A stretch of DNA of 64,000 bases from Psococerastis gibbosa (GCA_963971405.1 OZ020488.1:1302001-1366000), one strand, 5' to 3'; positions 45,406 through 54,088 are shown, counted from the stretch's first letter. Numbers and translations: made by a program. Notes: a model not told the origin generated them from the letters alone.

Positions 45406-46319
45406 AGTAGAGTAGAAAGGGGGTTCCTGGGACACTTTTAGGCCACTCTTGCTTTTTACCTCCGGGCATGGGGGTTCCTGGGACACTTTTAGGCCACTCT
45501 TGCTTTTTACCTCCGGGCATCATTATTGTTCTAATTGTACATTGTCAGCCTCCGGCTATCACTTATTTTATACTACTTCTATGCTAACCTTGTAGCCTAT
45601 AAAACCACAACACATCATATCACAGGGGGTTTCTGGGACACTTTTAGGCCACTCTTGCTTTTTACCTCCGGGCATCATTTATGTTCTTATTGTACGTTGT
45701 CAGCCTCCGGCTATCACTTATTTTATACTACTTATATGCTAACCTTGTAGCCTATAAAACCACAACACATCATATCACAGGGGGTTTCTGGGACACTTTT
45801 AGGCCACTCTTGCTTTCTACCTCCGGGCATCATTATTGTTCTTATTCTACGTTGTCAGCCTCCGGCTACCACTTATTTTATACTATACTTATATGCTAAC
45901 CTTGTAGCCTTTCTTCTTCTTCTCTTCTTCTTCTTCTTCTTCTTCTTCACACAGTGTAAGGGGGTCGCCCCCTCCTGTTATCGGACATCATTCTCATTGT
46001 TTAAATAAATAAATAAATAAGGACTTTTTGTTCTATTACTAAGCCAACCTAGCGGAGTTAGGGCTATAAAGCCCTCTCTTACACTCAACTAGGAAGGCCC
46101 GGGACCGCCTGCTTTACATGCCCTCCGAAGCATGACCAGAAAATGTAGCAAGTGTAGGACTCGAACCAACAACCTTTCGGGTGAAAGTTGGAGTCCGTAC
46201 CACCACTCTACATGTCCATTCTCATTGTTTCTTCTTCTTCTTCACGTAGCCTACATACCGTATTTCGGGCGATTTCGCCTCCGCAATGATTATTTATTTG
46301 ATTTACATCATTTCATAGT
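45406..46319 (+). repeat. Polinton left terminal inverted repeat (914 bp)
   Basis: It matches the reverse complement of 58,667-60,002. From the tip inward it has two copies of a short GGGACACTTTTAGGCCACTC block, about 2.5 tandem units of about 155 bp (CCTCCGGC..ATCACTTA, GCCTATAAAACCACAACACA), a CTT-rich microsatellite, a SINE (46,003-46,216), and a unique inner 100 bp. It is shorter than the right repeat because it has fewer tandem units. Short open frames within the units are repeat-borne and not genes. Confidence 0.95.
46003..46216 (-). mobile_element. SINE family 1, full-length, inside the left Polinton repeat
   Basis: A 214-bp element with tRNA-like head (right side), core and (ATAA)n tail (left side). 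It is flanked by the 14-bp target duplication CATTCTCATTGTTT at 45,989-46,002 and 46,217-46,230. The same insertion with the same duplication is in the right repeat. Confidence 0.92.
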
Positions 46320-46537
46320 CTATGATTAAGATAATCTTTCACCTTCACCATTATTATTGAAGCAATAGTATGTTTCTTTCAACCATTGGTTTTTAATAAT
46401 CATTATCTAATTATAAGCTTAAAACTAGTTATGTAATTAATAAAACAAAAACAGAAATATTTAAAGAAATTATTCATATATTTACATTTCATATTATTGG
46501 TGTAGTTAACATAATACTTCAGTACATAATGAAATCT

Positions 46538-46843
46538 TCATTCTAGGATCTGTATGTTGACACTATTTTTTCCCCTATGGCTTGGAACGATGAGATACAT
46601 CTCAGCTCCTGGAGTGACTTTGCTTCCTTGAAAGGCTGACAGGTATAGTTGAGGTATAAAACACTCCACAACTTCTTTTTCCGGTCCTCGCAGTATCACT
46701 TTCACAGCTGGCCCATATTCTGTTTTGTCTATCTGCACTATTTTCAGTATTTGGTACTTAGCTCCAATCACCAGTTTTCGCATTGACATGGTGGGCCCGG
46801 CTTCTTGGTTGATGGCATTAACTTTATCACATAGAGATGCCAT
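46538..46843 (-). CDS. Small Polinton protein, possibly OB-fold single-strand DNA-binding
   Basis: 101 residues from MASLCDKVNA to NIQILE. The alternation of short hydrophobic strands (KLVIGAKYQILKIVQIDK, YGPAVKVILRG, VECFIPQLYLSAF, MYLIVPS) looks like a small beta barrel. The G.KY.I..I motif followed by YG..V.V.L resembles short OB-fold-like proteins seen in other mobile elements. A role in coating DNA during protein-primed replication is inference. It is the outermost leftward gene next to the left terminal repeat. The ATG is supported because the preceding 79 bp is shared with the polymerase gene. The start of this gene is also duplicated beside the right terminal repeat. Confidence 0.75.
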   Translation of the reverse strand: MASLCDKVNAINQEAGPTMSMRKLVIGAKYQILKIVQIDKTEYGPAVKVILRGPEKEVVECFIPQLYLSAFQGSKVTPGAEMYLIVPSHRGKNSVNIQILE

Positions 46844-46922
46844 GTTCTAAGATTACACAAATTCACTTGTAAAGTTGGCGTAGTATTACTTGAATGAAGG
46901 TTTGGTCTCAACTAAGCCCCTC
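46844..46922 (-). promoter_or_regulatory. Upstream element shared with the polymerase gene, copy 1
   Basis: Directly before the ATG, the minus strand carries blocks GAGACCAAACCTTCATTCAA, GTAATACTA and CTTTACAAGTGAATTTGTG. They recur in the same order and spacing before the polymerase ATG (58,337-58,413) and before a copy of this gene's start (58,561-58,635). Conservation outside coding sequence suggests a shared promoter and leader. Confidence 0.7.
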
Positions 46923-47246
46923 AACTGAGATGAGGGTGTATATCAGGTAAAATCATGTTGTGAGGGCCACAGCCGGAGGGGGATAGTTAAGTAATTTCTC
47001 CATTGCACCATATTTGTTAATGTAGGAATCGTTTCTTAATGTTGATCTCTCATACACATCGGTGTATTATAGGCAGCTTACAACCTTAAATCAAATGACT
47101 GATTTGTCCTTCTGTACCTAAGGCACTACATTTATGGTACCCCACCTAGTTCTAAATCGATTGTGTCTCATTATCTCTCTTTAATGACCATAATTAACCG
47201 GGTTGTATATGTAACATGTGTGAAATAGCATCAGTTGCAATTGAAA

Positions 47247-47942
47247 ATGAAGGGTGTCTTGACCACATATTATCCACTTCGTGATGGACTAAGCATTATT
47301 GTTGGTTTGCAATTCAAAGCATCAGCATTCGAAGTATACATCATAGTTGGTGATAAGGATCATGAAATTATATTCAATATGATCGAATGGCAGTCATGGT
47401 GTGCAACATTACAATCCTTTCGTTTATATCTACATAAGAAAACAATGTGTGGAAATATGATATGGACTCCTAATTTCATCAAATCAAACCTGACGATGAT
47501 GTTAACGAATGATAATGAATTGGAAATGAAGTCCTCATCATCACATATTAAACTATCTAAAATAAATATTGAGAACATACAAGCGTTGAAAGCAATTCTT
47601 CATATTGTTTGCCATGAGTTGGAAAAGAAGAAGAGGTTGGCTAATTTCCATCTAAAAAATATTATGGAAGAGATATTTATAGAGTTGGAAACAGATGATG
47701 TTTCAATGGAAGCTCTTTTACAGTTTGCCCAATCTCCAGCTCCAATAGTAGCTACTATCGAGGATGTTCGCAGTAAACTATTGTGGAAGAAGCATCAAAA
47801 TCAATCAAATCGTATGTATTTAGAAATTATAACCATCTATGAAAATGAGTTGTGCTATGAGATACTTAAGCGCTGGTTGGAGCGAGCTAAAGTCATTATC
47901 AATCAGACTGTTGAACACGATGGAACCGCTGGGGATAATTGA
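47247..47942 (+). CDS. Polinton gene of unknown function, first frame
   Basis: The frame opens with ATG at 47,247 (MKGVLTTYYPLRDG); upstream codons are open but lack an ATG. About 231 residues, mostly predicted helical with many Lys, Glu and Asn. No recognised domain. It overlaps a second rightward open frame (47,839-48,411) by about 100 bp in another frame. Whether these are one gene or two is not resolved here. It is the only rightward unit in the left half of the element, transcribed toward the integrase. Confidence 0.6.
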   Translation: MKGVLTTYYPLRDGLSIIVGLQFKASAFEVYIIVGDKDHEIIFNMIEWQSWCATLQSFRLYLHKKTMCGNMIWTPNFIKSNLTMMLTNDNELEMKSSSSHIKLSKINIENIQALKAILHIVCHELEKKKRLANFHLKNIMEEIFIELETDDVSMEALLQFAQSPAPIVATIEDVRSKLLWKKHQNQSNRMYLEIITIYENELCYEILKRWLERAKVIINQTVEHDGTAGDN

Positions 47943-48411
47943 GTTTCAAGGTTTCAAAGATAATGAAAATAATTTCATCATCAAAGAATTGGCTATGGGC
48001 CCTGCATGCAAGAACCAGTATGAACATTGGTTTTTCCGTCCACCCTTTCCATTCACCAATCTTACAAATCAAGTAAAAAGCAACAACACATGGTGCACAA
48101 ATAATCTCCATAAGCTTCGTTGGGAAGAGGGGAACGTGGACTACATTCATTTAAAGAATATTTTACTAGAGTTTGCTAACCAATATGTTAGAATTGCTAC
48201 TAAAGGAAAGGAGAAACAAGTTTGGCTTGCAGGAATACTAGAATGGGTTGTGTATGACTTGGACTCTGTGCTTCTGAGGAGTTTTGAGAAGTTACCTCAT
48301 CTAGAAGCTAAAAAATGTATTCATACAGGAAACTGTGCAATGATCAATTTGAGGAAACTACAGAAATGGTTTCAAGATGTCAATTGTTTAATTGATGATG
48401 ATGTTGATTAA
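47839..48411 (+). CDS. Polinton gene of unknown function, second frame
   Basis: 190 codons. From about residue 30 it reads IIEFQGFKDNENNFIIKELAM, here noted by key blocks IEFQGF and IIKELA, then WFFRPPFPF, WCTNNLHKLRWEEG and KGKEKQVWL. Proteins with the order QGF...KELA, FRPP.P, N.W...N.H.L.W..G and KG.EK..W are common uncharacterised open frames linked to mobile elements in invertebrates. An RNase H- or exonuclease-like fold is possible (acidic residue before QGF) but unproven. An AATAAA signal starts one base after the stop codon, and the integrase gene ends 13 bp further on, convergent. Confidence 0.6.
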   Translation: MKMSCAMRYLSAGWSELKSLSIRLLNTMEPLGIIEFQGFKDNENNFIIKELAMGPACKNQYEHWFFRPPFPFTNLTNQVKSNNTWCTNNLHKLRWEEGNVDYIHLKNILLEFANQYVRIATKGKEKQVWLAGILEWVVYDLDSVLLRSFEKLPHLEAKKCIHTGNCAMINLRKLQKWFQDVNCLIDDDVD

Positions 48412-48424
48412 AATAAAGTTATGT

Positions 48425-49339
48425 TTATAAAATTTCCGTTTTATTAATCCATGTAGGTTTCGGGAAACCAAGCCACTTCACATACAATTTATCCTTAGAC
48501 TTTTTCAACACTTTCTCCACCAAATATACATCTGTGTGCTTGGTTTTCTGCAACTCTTCCATATACCACGACCCTAATATAGGTTCACCATCCATAGCCT
48601 CAAGGAGATAGGTAGTAGGTCGAGTAGGTTGTACAAGACGCACACGAAATACTTCTGTAGACCAGTTCGGTTGGTAACCCTTCTCAAATAAGGCTTTCTG
48701 CTTGCTGATTCTGACGGGATCACCCTCTCGAAATTTCTGTTTGGTACTACCTTTCTCATCAACAGCTTTATACATAGATAATAATTTTGCTTCATGTTCT
48801 TCTCCCACATCGGCAGGACACATCTTAATGGTCCTATGCTTCGTAGTGTTGTATTGTTGCACTAAGCGAGGTAGTAAATGTAACCACTTATAACCACCCT
48901 GCAAGCTGAATTCCTTCCACATTCGATTTTTCAGAGTGCGATTCCAACGTTCAATAATTGAAGCTTTCAGTGTAGAATAAGTAGCATAATGATTAATGTT
49001 ATATTGTTTTAGAATACATTTCATTTGTATATTGAAAAATTCCAGTCCCATATCTGTCTGAAGGTGGGCAGGAGCTTGAGGAGCTCTATCGAGAATTTTT
49101 ACAAAAGCTTCAGTTACATCCTTCATAGATTTAGTTTTAACTGCTTCTGCATAGCCGAACTTTGTGAATGCATTTATCACTGTTAGAATATATTTATATC
49201 CTTTATTAATCTTTGAATATGGAATCATTTCCACCAGATCTGCTTGCCATAAATCATGCATTCCTTTAACAGTCACATGGCGTCGGGGATAATTCCGTCG
49301 AGCAGGTCGATGAATTTCATCAACCAAAGCTTGTTTCAT
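48425..49339 (-). CDS. INT: Polinton integrase with C-terminal chromodomain
   Basis: 304 residues of a retroviral-type integrase (rve fold). Catalytic acids sit at about D34 (WQADL), D96 (LQTDMGLEF) and E130 (IIERWNRTLK), giving the DDE triad. After the core comes an SH3-like stretch (GDPVRISKQK), then a chromodomain near residues 270-300 (VYLVEKVLKK, YVKWLGFP), a known Polinton feature thought to guide insertion through histone marks. It is expected to cut and join the element ends, yielding the 6-bp duplication seen here. Its start overlaps the stop of the upstream gene by four bases, suggesting one transcription unit with the next two leftward genes. Confidence 0.95.
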   Translation of the reverse strand: MKQALVDEIHRPARRNYPRRHVTVKGMHDLWQADLVEMIPYSKINKGYKYILTVINAFTKFGYAEAVKTKSMKDVTEAFVKILDRAPQAPAHLQTDMGLEFFNIQMKCILKQYNINHYATYSTLKASIIERWNRTLKNRMWKEFSLQGGYKWLHLLPRLVQQYNTTKHRTIKMCPADVGEEHEAKLLSMYKAVDEKGSTKQKFREGDPVRISKQKALFEKGYQPNWSTEVFRVRLVQPTRPTTYLLEAMDGEPILGSWYMEELQKTKHTDVYLVEKVLKKSKDKLYVKWLGFPKPTWINKTEIL

Positions 49340-50037
49340 TGAATAATAATATTTGCTTCTCGCAATTCGTTGATAATATTAATGATTTCGTTTTGATGGC
49401 TTGTATGTCCTGCGGCATGTGATGCATTAAGTAAGCGTAATCGTTCAACTAATTCATTTGGATCATTCCAATATTGATATTCACCACCAGATTTTATTCC
49501 AAAAAGCTGTTTAACAATATTTTTATATTTATAACGTTGACTGCTCCTAAGACGACCACTAGTAGTTAAATGAGCTCCAGTTCTTTCCAATATATCTTTA
49601 TAGGCTTGTAAATCTTCCAAAGTATAGTTTTCAGGTTTGTTCAATGTTAATAATTGATACAAACCCAATGTGCCTTGCCATGTTTTATCTTCGATTGTGA
49701 TCGAATCATCATCAGCATTAAAATGTACAGGGTATGAACCCAGCATAAATACACCTTCATTACTTCGTGTTACTCCATAGTATGTATCAATGGTTTTCCT
49801 ATTATATTGATTAGGCATTAATAAGTCTAAATATTTGCTAACTCCAGGTTTATGAATTGCTCTTGCTATCGCTGTTTGTTTGTTCAGCTCAATTAATTCT
49901 TGTAGAGGTTTCAAGACAGGTTTTAACTTCCGCTCTTGCTGAGAAGCCTCATTGTGTAGATCACGTTTAAGATTAAGGTACTTTTGTTGCAGAGCTTTGC
50001 GTATGTTGATAATATTCTTGATAACTTTGGTATCCAT
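49336..50037 (-). CDS. Conserved Polinton protein of unknown function
   Basis: 233 residues. Residues 1-60 are charged and likely coiled coil (KALQQKYLNLKRDL, ASQQERKLK). The middle holds YYGV, GVFMLGSYPVHFNADDDSI and TWQGTLGLYQLLTLNKPENY, a pattern I associate with an uncharacterised domain frequent in invertebrate Polintons. The C-terminal part is basic around RYKYKNIVKQLFG. It sits between integrase and ATPase with four-base overlap to the integrase start, so its product probably acts in the same phase. A structural or assembly role is speculation. Confidence 0.75.
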   Translation of the reverse strand: MDTKVIKNIINIRKALQQKYLNLKRDLHNEASQQERKLKPVLKPLQELIELNKQTAIARAIHKPGVSKYLDLLMPNQYNRKTIDTYYGVTRSNEGVFMLGSYPVHFNADDDSITIEDKTWQGTLGLYQLLTLNKPENYTLEDLQAYKDILERTGAHLTTSGRLRSSQRYKYKNIVKQLFGIKSGGEYQYWNDPNELVERLRLLNASHAAGHTSHQNEIINIINELREANIIIQ

Positions 50038-50084
50038 ATCTACTACACCGTGTTATAGTCGAATGAATAATGATGAGTTACGTG

Positions 50085-50843
50085 TTAAGCAGAGTTATTT
50101 ATATCTTTGAAATAGTGATCGAATCCCTGCCGATATCGTCCATCATTTAATCCAAAATCTTTTGCAATAACTAGGAATGTATGTGACTCTTTCCATGCTT
50201 CCGCACAGAGTTTCATGAATGTCGCTAAATTCATATCTCCCGCAACATGGTCTCTATACACATTCTTTATATTAAGCAAATCCTGTTTGAATAATACGAT
50301 AAAATTCAAATTATCTCGCAGCAAATGTTTCGGAATGGAGGTATAGGTCTGAGTGAGATAGAAGCAATCAACCCCTTTATGACGACCCATAGAGTAGACA
50401 TTTCGAATTTCCCCTTGAGATTCACATGAAACATCATCGAATATTAGCACAGAGTTAGGTTTGATGTCAGAGAGTGGTGTAACCGAATCGCCTGACCCTG
50501 TAAAAGTCATCCCACGAATAGAATTGATATTTTTCTCAAGCTGCTGGTATTTATGTTGAAACAATGTCTTGCAGAATAAGTACACATTTTCAAATCGTAG
50601 ACCAAACGGATGATATATCATGCTGCATAGTAGGCTTGTTTTACCACAACCTGATGGACCGCAGATTGTACCACGAATCGATGCAGGAAGTAAAGGCCCA
50701 TTCTTTCTATTACTCCGTACATTTTCATCTTCTTGACTTAGAATCACACTGAACTTATGTCTTTGTGGTACAAGCTTCATTATATGAGTGATTAAAAAAG
50801 CTATAAATACCACTGTATATACAAACATTTTACTCATTCGCAT
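50085..50843 (-). CDS. ATP: Packaging ATPase (FtsK/HerA, A32-like)
   Basis: 252 residues. The Walker A motif GPSGCGKTS lies at about 62-70 and Walker B VLIFDD at about 132-137, followed by a polar stretch and a conserved region with SMGRHKGVDCFYLTQTYTSIPKHLLRDN, summarised as GRHKG, LTQTY and LRDN. This is the family arrangement for ATPases that drive DNA into capsids. The first 21 residues are hydrophobic (FVYTVVFIAFLI), unusual for this soluble enzyme. A start at Met22 (50,780) would leave a normal-looking protein and put a TATA-like box of the opposite gene in free intergenic space. Both starts are possible. Confidence 0.93.
   Translation of the reverse strand: MRMSKMFVYTVVFIAFLITHIMKLVPQRHKFSVILSQEDENVRSNRKNGPLLPASIRGTICGPSGCGKTSLLCSMIYHPFGLRFENVYLFCKTLFQHKYQQLEKNINSIRGMTFTGSGDSVTPLSDIKPNSVLIFDDVSCESQGEIRNVYSMGRHKGVDCFYLTQTYTSIPKHLLRDNLNFIVLFKQDLLNIKNVYRDHVAGDMNLATFMKLCAEAWKESHTFLVIAKDFGLNDGRYRQGFDHYFKDINNSA
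50802..50809 (+). promoter_or_regulatory. TATA-like box for the capsid block
   Basis: TATAAATA lies 54 bp before the ATG of the PLA2-domain gene, in the right orientation or near to it for the rightward morphogenesis genes. It overlaps the first codons of the ATPase if the upstream ATG is used. Confidence 0.4.
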
Positions 50844-50855
50844 TTGAGAATACCT

Positions 50856-51575
50856 ATGTTGAACAACATAATTAATAAGTTACCAATTGAAGCACATATC
50901 CCCGGCTATCAATTTTGCGGACCAGGCACTAAGTTAGAAAAACGATTACTTCGTGGAGATCGAGGGAGAAACAAACTTGATCAAGCTTGTCGTGAACATG
51001 ATATAGCCTATTCACAATCATCAGATATAACTAGTCGACACGTGGCTGATAAAAATTTGGCAGATCAAGCGTGGCAACGTGTAAAAGCAAAAGATTCGTC
51101 TGTAGGGGAAAAAATCGTTGCTTTAGGTGTAGCAGCTGCAATGAAAGTTAAACGAAAGCTGGGATTTGGGTTGAAGCGGAAAGTGTCTTTCAGATCACTA
51201 TTGACTTCAGCTAAGAAAGCGATAAAGCTTACAAAACCACCCACTGTGGCGGATGCAATCAAGATCGCATATAAATCTGTGAAAAATTTAAAGGGAGATA
51301 AAAGGAAACCTCCTCGAATCATACCTATTGCCAAGACAGGTGGTATATTACCACTTATCCCGATATTTGCGGGGCTTTCTGCCCTAGGTGCTCTCTCTGG
51401 TGGTGCTGCAGGAATTGCATCGGCTGCTAATAAAGCCCATAGTGCACAGAAAAAGTATGAAGAAATGAAACGTCATAATCAAACTATGGAATCTATAGCC
51501 ATTGGAAAAGGCTTATATTTAGCACCATACAAGAATGGGAGTGGACTCTACTTACATCCTTATTCAAAAAACTAA
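50856..51575 (+). CDS. Minor virion protein with parvovirus-type PLA2 domain
   Basis: The ATG at 50,856 gives 239 residues; upstream codons are open but lack ATG. Residues 16-60 form a phospholipase A2 module: calcium-loop-like YQFCGPGT (18-25) and the catalytic pair in CREHDIAY (H48, D49), followed by a second Asp in KNLAD. This matches the PLA2 of parvovirus VP1, used to breach endosomal membranes. Residues 95-160 are very basic. Residues 162-190 are a Gly/Ala-rich hydrophobic segment. The C terminus repeats GLYLxPY twice (GLYLAPY, GLYLHPY), like basic core or minor proteins of adenovirus-type virions. It opens the rightward capsid block, 12 bp from the divergent ATPase ATG. Confidence 0.88.
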   Translation: MLNNIINKLPIEAHIPGYQFCGPGTKLEKRLLRGDRGRNKLDQACREHDIAYSQSSDITSRHVADKNLADQAWQRVKAKDSSVGEKIVALGVAAAMKVKRKLGFGLKRKVSFRSLLTSAKKAIKLTKPPTVADAIKIAYKSVKNLKGDKRKPPRIIPIAKTGGILPLIPIFAGLSALGALSGGAAGIASAANKAHSAQKKYEEMKRHNQTMESIAIGKGLYLAPYKNGSGLYLHPYSKN

Positions 51576-51580
51576 GTTGC

Positions 51581-51961
51581 ATGCCTCGGAACCGTCCACT
51601 GACTAATGTGGAACTTATAAAATTCGCCGCTAATGTTCCTCATTTTCGTGGTGTGTTCATGCGAAATGCACTACCTCACATACCATGGCAACATTATGAA
51701 GCTGGAATAATTAATTTAGATGATGCTATGGGACCCGGCACACATTGGGTTGCTTACCGCAAGATTAGAAACCAAGTTATATACTTCGATAGCTTTGGAG
51801 ACTTGAAACCACCTTTAGAATTGAAACAATATTTTCACAACTGTGCAATATACTACAACTATCAATCATATCAAACCTATTCAACATCAAATTGTGGGCA
51901 GTTATGCCTAAAATTTCTCTACATGAAAGATCCATTTTCCATGATATTAAAAGTTATATAA
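51581..51961 (+). CDS. PRO: Adenain-type cysteine protease
   Basis: 126 residues, short for the family, whose members often exceed 180. The catalytic set is visible: His55 in GTHWVAY, Asp70 in YFDSFGD, Gln98 and Cys105 in NCGQLC. Gln to Cys spacing (7) equals that of adenovirus protease. It is expected to mature capsid proteins. The start ATG lies 5 bp after the stop of the PLA2 gene, and the penton-like gene follows after 28 bp, consistent with a compact late block. Confidence 0.95.
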   Translation: MPRNRPLTNVELIKFAANVPHFRGVFMRNALPHIPWQHYEAGIINLDDAMGPGTHWVAYRKIRNQVIYFDSFGDLKPPLELKQYFHNCAIYYNYQSYQTYSTSNCGQLCLKFLYMKDPFSMILKVI

Positions 51962-51989
51962 GCTATGCATATGTTTGATTTATTATATT

Positions 51990-52685
51990 ATGTCGCTAAC
52001 ATTGACACTAAGTGGTAACAAGTCATTCCTAGGTAGCAATTACTTCCCTCCAATTATACTTGAAGGTGTATGGGAAATCGGCTTGCTTGACCTTGAAACA
52101 TATAATTCAATACCTAATCTCTCAAAGGGTGTGATTAAAATTATAAACGATTCAAAACCTCTGGAGGCTACAATAATTGAATTACCAATAGGATCTTACG
52201 AATTATCAGACATAGCTAAATATATAAATGAAGAGTGGGGTACTGAAATCGTATCGATAAGCGCGAATCGGAACACCATGCATTCCGTAGTTTGGATAAT
52301 ACTTGATGGCTTCACGATTGAAGTAAATGAAGAACTAGGATACCTGCTAGGCTTTGGTTATGATGGGGTGACATTTCCCACAAGTGGAATATATAAATCA
52401 ACAGATAGCATTAAAATATCTAAAGTCAATGCAATTCGAATTAATTGTAATATTACAAGAGGATCATATTTGAATGGTAGACCATCACATGCTGTTCATG
52501 AATTTTATCCTAATGTACCACCTGGTTATCGGATTGTTGAAGCACCACATACAATCGTCTACCATGCTATAAATACAAATATACTTACAAGTCTAACATT
52601 AGACATTGTCGATCAAGACAACAACACGGTCGATTTCCGAGGGGAAACTATTACTTTACGTCTTCATTTACGTAAACAACCATGA
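51990..52685 (+). CDS. Minor capsid (penton-like, single jelly roll) protein
   Basis: ATG at 51,990 (MSLTLTLSG) gives 231 residues; five upstream codons are open without ATG. The sequence is rich in beta-strand patterns. W..GL.DL.TYNS, IELPIGSYELSDIAKYINE and LGFGYD are blocks I recognise from Polinton minor capsid proteins. By family knowledge this forms the pentamers at capsid vertices. Its stop codon overlaps the ATG of a tiny downstream open frame (ATGA). Confidence 0.85.
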   Translation: MSLTLTLSGNKSFLGSNYFPPIILEGVWEIGLLDLETYNSIPNLSKGVIKIINDSKPLEATIIELPIGSYELSDIAKYINEEWGTEIVSISANRNTMHSVVWIILDGFTIEVNEELGYLLGFGYDGVTFPTSGIYKSTDSIKISKVNAIRINCNITRGSYLNGRPSHAVHEFYPNVPPGYRIVEAPHTIVYHAINTNILTSLTLDIVDQDNNTVDFRGETITLRLHLRKQP

Positions 52686-52855
52686 GAGTATATATTTCAC
52701 AGCGGTATACACCATACAACATTCCAACTCGAGCTTCCACACAAGTACGCTGTGTTAAGCTCACTAATGAGAACAGACGATATTTACAATCAATAGGTTT
52801 TAAAATCCACGATGACATCAATGCTAAACGTGAAGGAGTCCATTCTCGTGGATGA
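52682..52855 (+). CDS. Tiny basic Polinton protein between penton and major capsid genes
   Basis: 57 codons starting MRVYISQRYTPY and ending VHSRG. Its ATG overlaps the penton stop in an ATGA junction, and its 3' end overlaps the major capsid start by about 44 bp in another frame. The block RVYISQRYTPYNIPTRAS followed by LTNENRRYLQSIGFKI (quoted as LTNENRRYL, QSIGFKI) resembles short proteins next to the capsid gene in other Polintons, ending L...N...L.SLG. A virion or DNA-binding role is inference. Tight overlap on both sides argues it is translated. Confidence 0.55.
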   Translation: MRVYISQRYTPYNIPTRASTQVRCVKLTNENRRYLQSIGFKIHDDINAKREGVHSRG

Positions 52856-54026
52856 AAGTTTAACACGTTATGAATACCATAAGATTGCACCCTATTCATC
52901 AAGCAGTCTAAATAATAATGATGAAATTCGCATACCAATCCATCAACAAGATATACTTACTCTACCATGTGAAAGCCGACTGTATATTGAAGGTGTGTTA
53001 GAAAAAGGTGTGAAAACAATTGCTTATGAGGATGATGATGGGCTTAGTGCTAATGCTATGGCACACTTATTCTCTGAAATACGCTATGAACTCAATGGAA
53101 TAACTATTGATCATGTGCGAAATCCTGGTATTACCACTCAGCTTAAAGGGTTAGTATCATTCACCGCTCAAGATGCACAACGTCTTACAAACAACTCATT
53201 TTATACAGATACAAATAAAACTGAGAGGAACTTTAATTTCTGTTTGCCATTGAAAATGTTGTTTGGATTTTGCGAGGATTTCCGACGAGTTCTACTCAAC
53301 GTTAAACAAGAGCTTGTCTTAGTACGATCACGCAGCAATACGAATGCCATGCGGGATATTTCAAACACTAAAGACTTGACATTGAAACTGACTACTGTGA
53401 TGTGGGAAATACCTTTCGTAAGTGTGAGTGATAGTCAGCGCCTTGAATTGTTGAGTGTACTAAGGGAAAATATTCGGTTGCCGATTGGCTTCCGAACATG
53501 GCAACTGTATGAATATCCCAACATTCCCTCATCAACATCATCAATTAATTGGCCTGTGCGAATGATTTCTTCAAGTGAAAAACCACGGTTTGCTATTATT
53601 GGCTTCCAAGCAGCACGCACAGATGATGTTAAGGAAGATGCTAGTGTTTTTGATCAATGCGCTATACGACAAATACAACTATTCCTCGGCTCAGAATGCT
53701 ATCCATACCATCCGCTACAGGCGAACTTCAGCAAAAATACTGTTGCTGTATTATATGAAAATTTTCTCAATTTCCGGAAACACTACTACATGCAGGATGA
53801 AGCAACTCCAAACGTTTCCCGTAGTGAATTTCTAAAATCATACCCCATTTGGGTTATCGATTGCTCACGACAGAATGAGCTCATGAAAACTAGTGGTGTT
53901 GATATACGTTTGGAAATTCATTGTCAAACTAATTTCCCTGATAAAATGAGTGCCTACTGTCTACTCATTAGTGACTGCTTATATGAATATGTACCTTTAA
54001 CAGGTATTGTACATCAACTACAGTAG
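52812..54026 (+). CDS. Major capsid protein (double jelly roll)
   Basis: 404 residues beginning MTSMLNVKES. Strand-rich throughout, with blocks RIPIHQQDILTLPCESRLYIEG near residue 40-60, YELNGITIDHVRNPG near 95 and LKMLFGFCEDFRRVL near 145 (each quoted in part), then WEIPFVSVSDSQRL and SYPIWVIDCSRQ. This pattern is that of Polinton/adintovirus hexon-like proteins with two jelly-roll folds; the length is on the short side of the range. By family knowledge it forms the trimeric capsomers. Last gene of the rightward block, convergent with the polymerase across 281 bp. Confidence 0.88.
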   Translation: MTSMLNVKESILVDESLTRYEYHKIAPYSSSSLNNNDEIRIPIHQQDILTLPCESRLYIEGVLEKGVKTIAYEDDDGLSANAMAHLFSEIRYELNGITIDHVRNPGITTQLKGLVSFTAQDAQRLTNNSFYTDTNKTERNFNFCLPLKMLFGFCEDFRRVLLNVKQELVLVRSRSNTNAMRDISNTKDLTLKLTTVMWEIPFVSVSDSQRLELLSVLRENIRLPIGFRTWQLYEYPNIPSSTSSINWPVRMISSSEKPRFAIIGFQAARTDDVKEDASVFDQCAIRQIQLFLGSECYPYHPLQANFSKNTVAVLYENFLNFRKHYYMQDEATPNVSRSEFLKSYPIWVIDCSRQNELMKTSGVDIRLEIHCQTNFPDKMSAYCLLISDCLYEYVPLTGIVHQLQ

Positions 54027-54088
54027 AACCCTCGATATCCGGTAAATGAATGTAAACCATTTAATGATATAACAATTTTATAATACAT

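Noticed and set aside
45535-45899. Repeated open frames beginning MYIVSLRLSL in both Polinton ends
   Set aside because: They are readings of the 155-bp tandem units, identical in every unit and in both terminal repeats. There is no sign they are genes.
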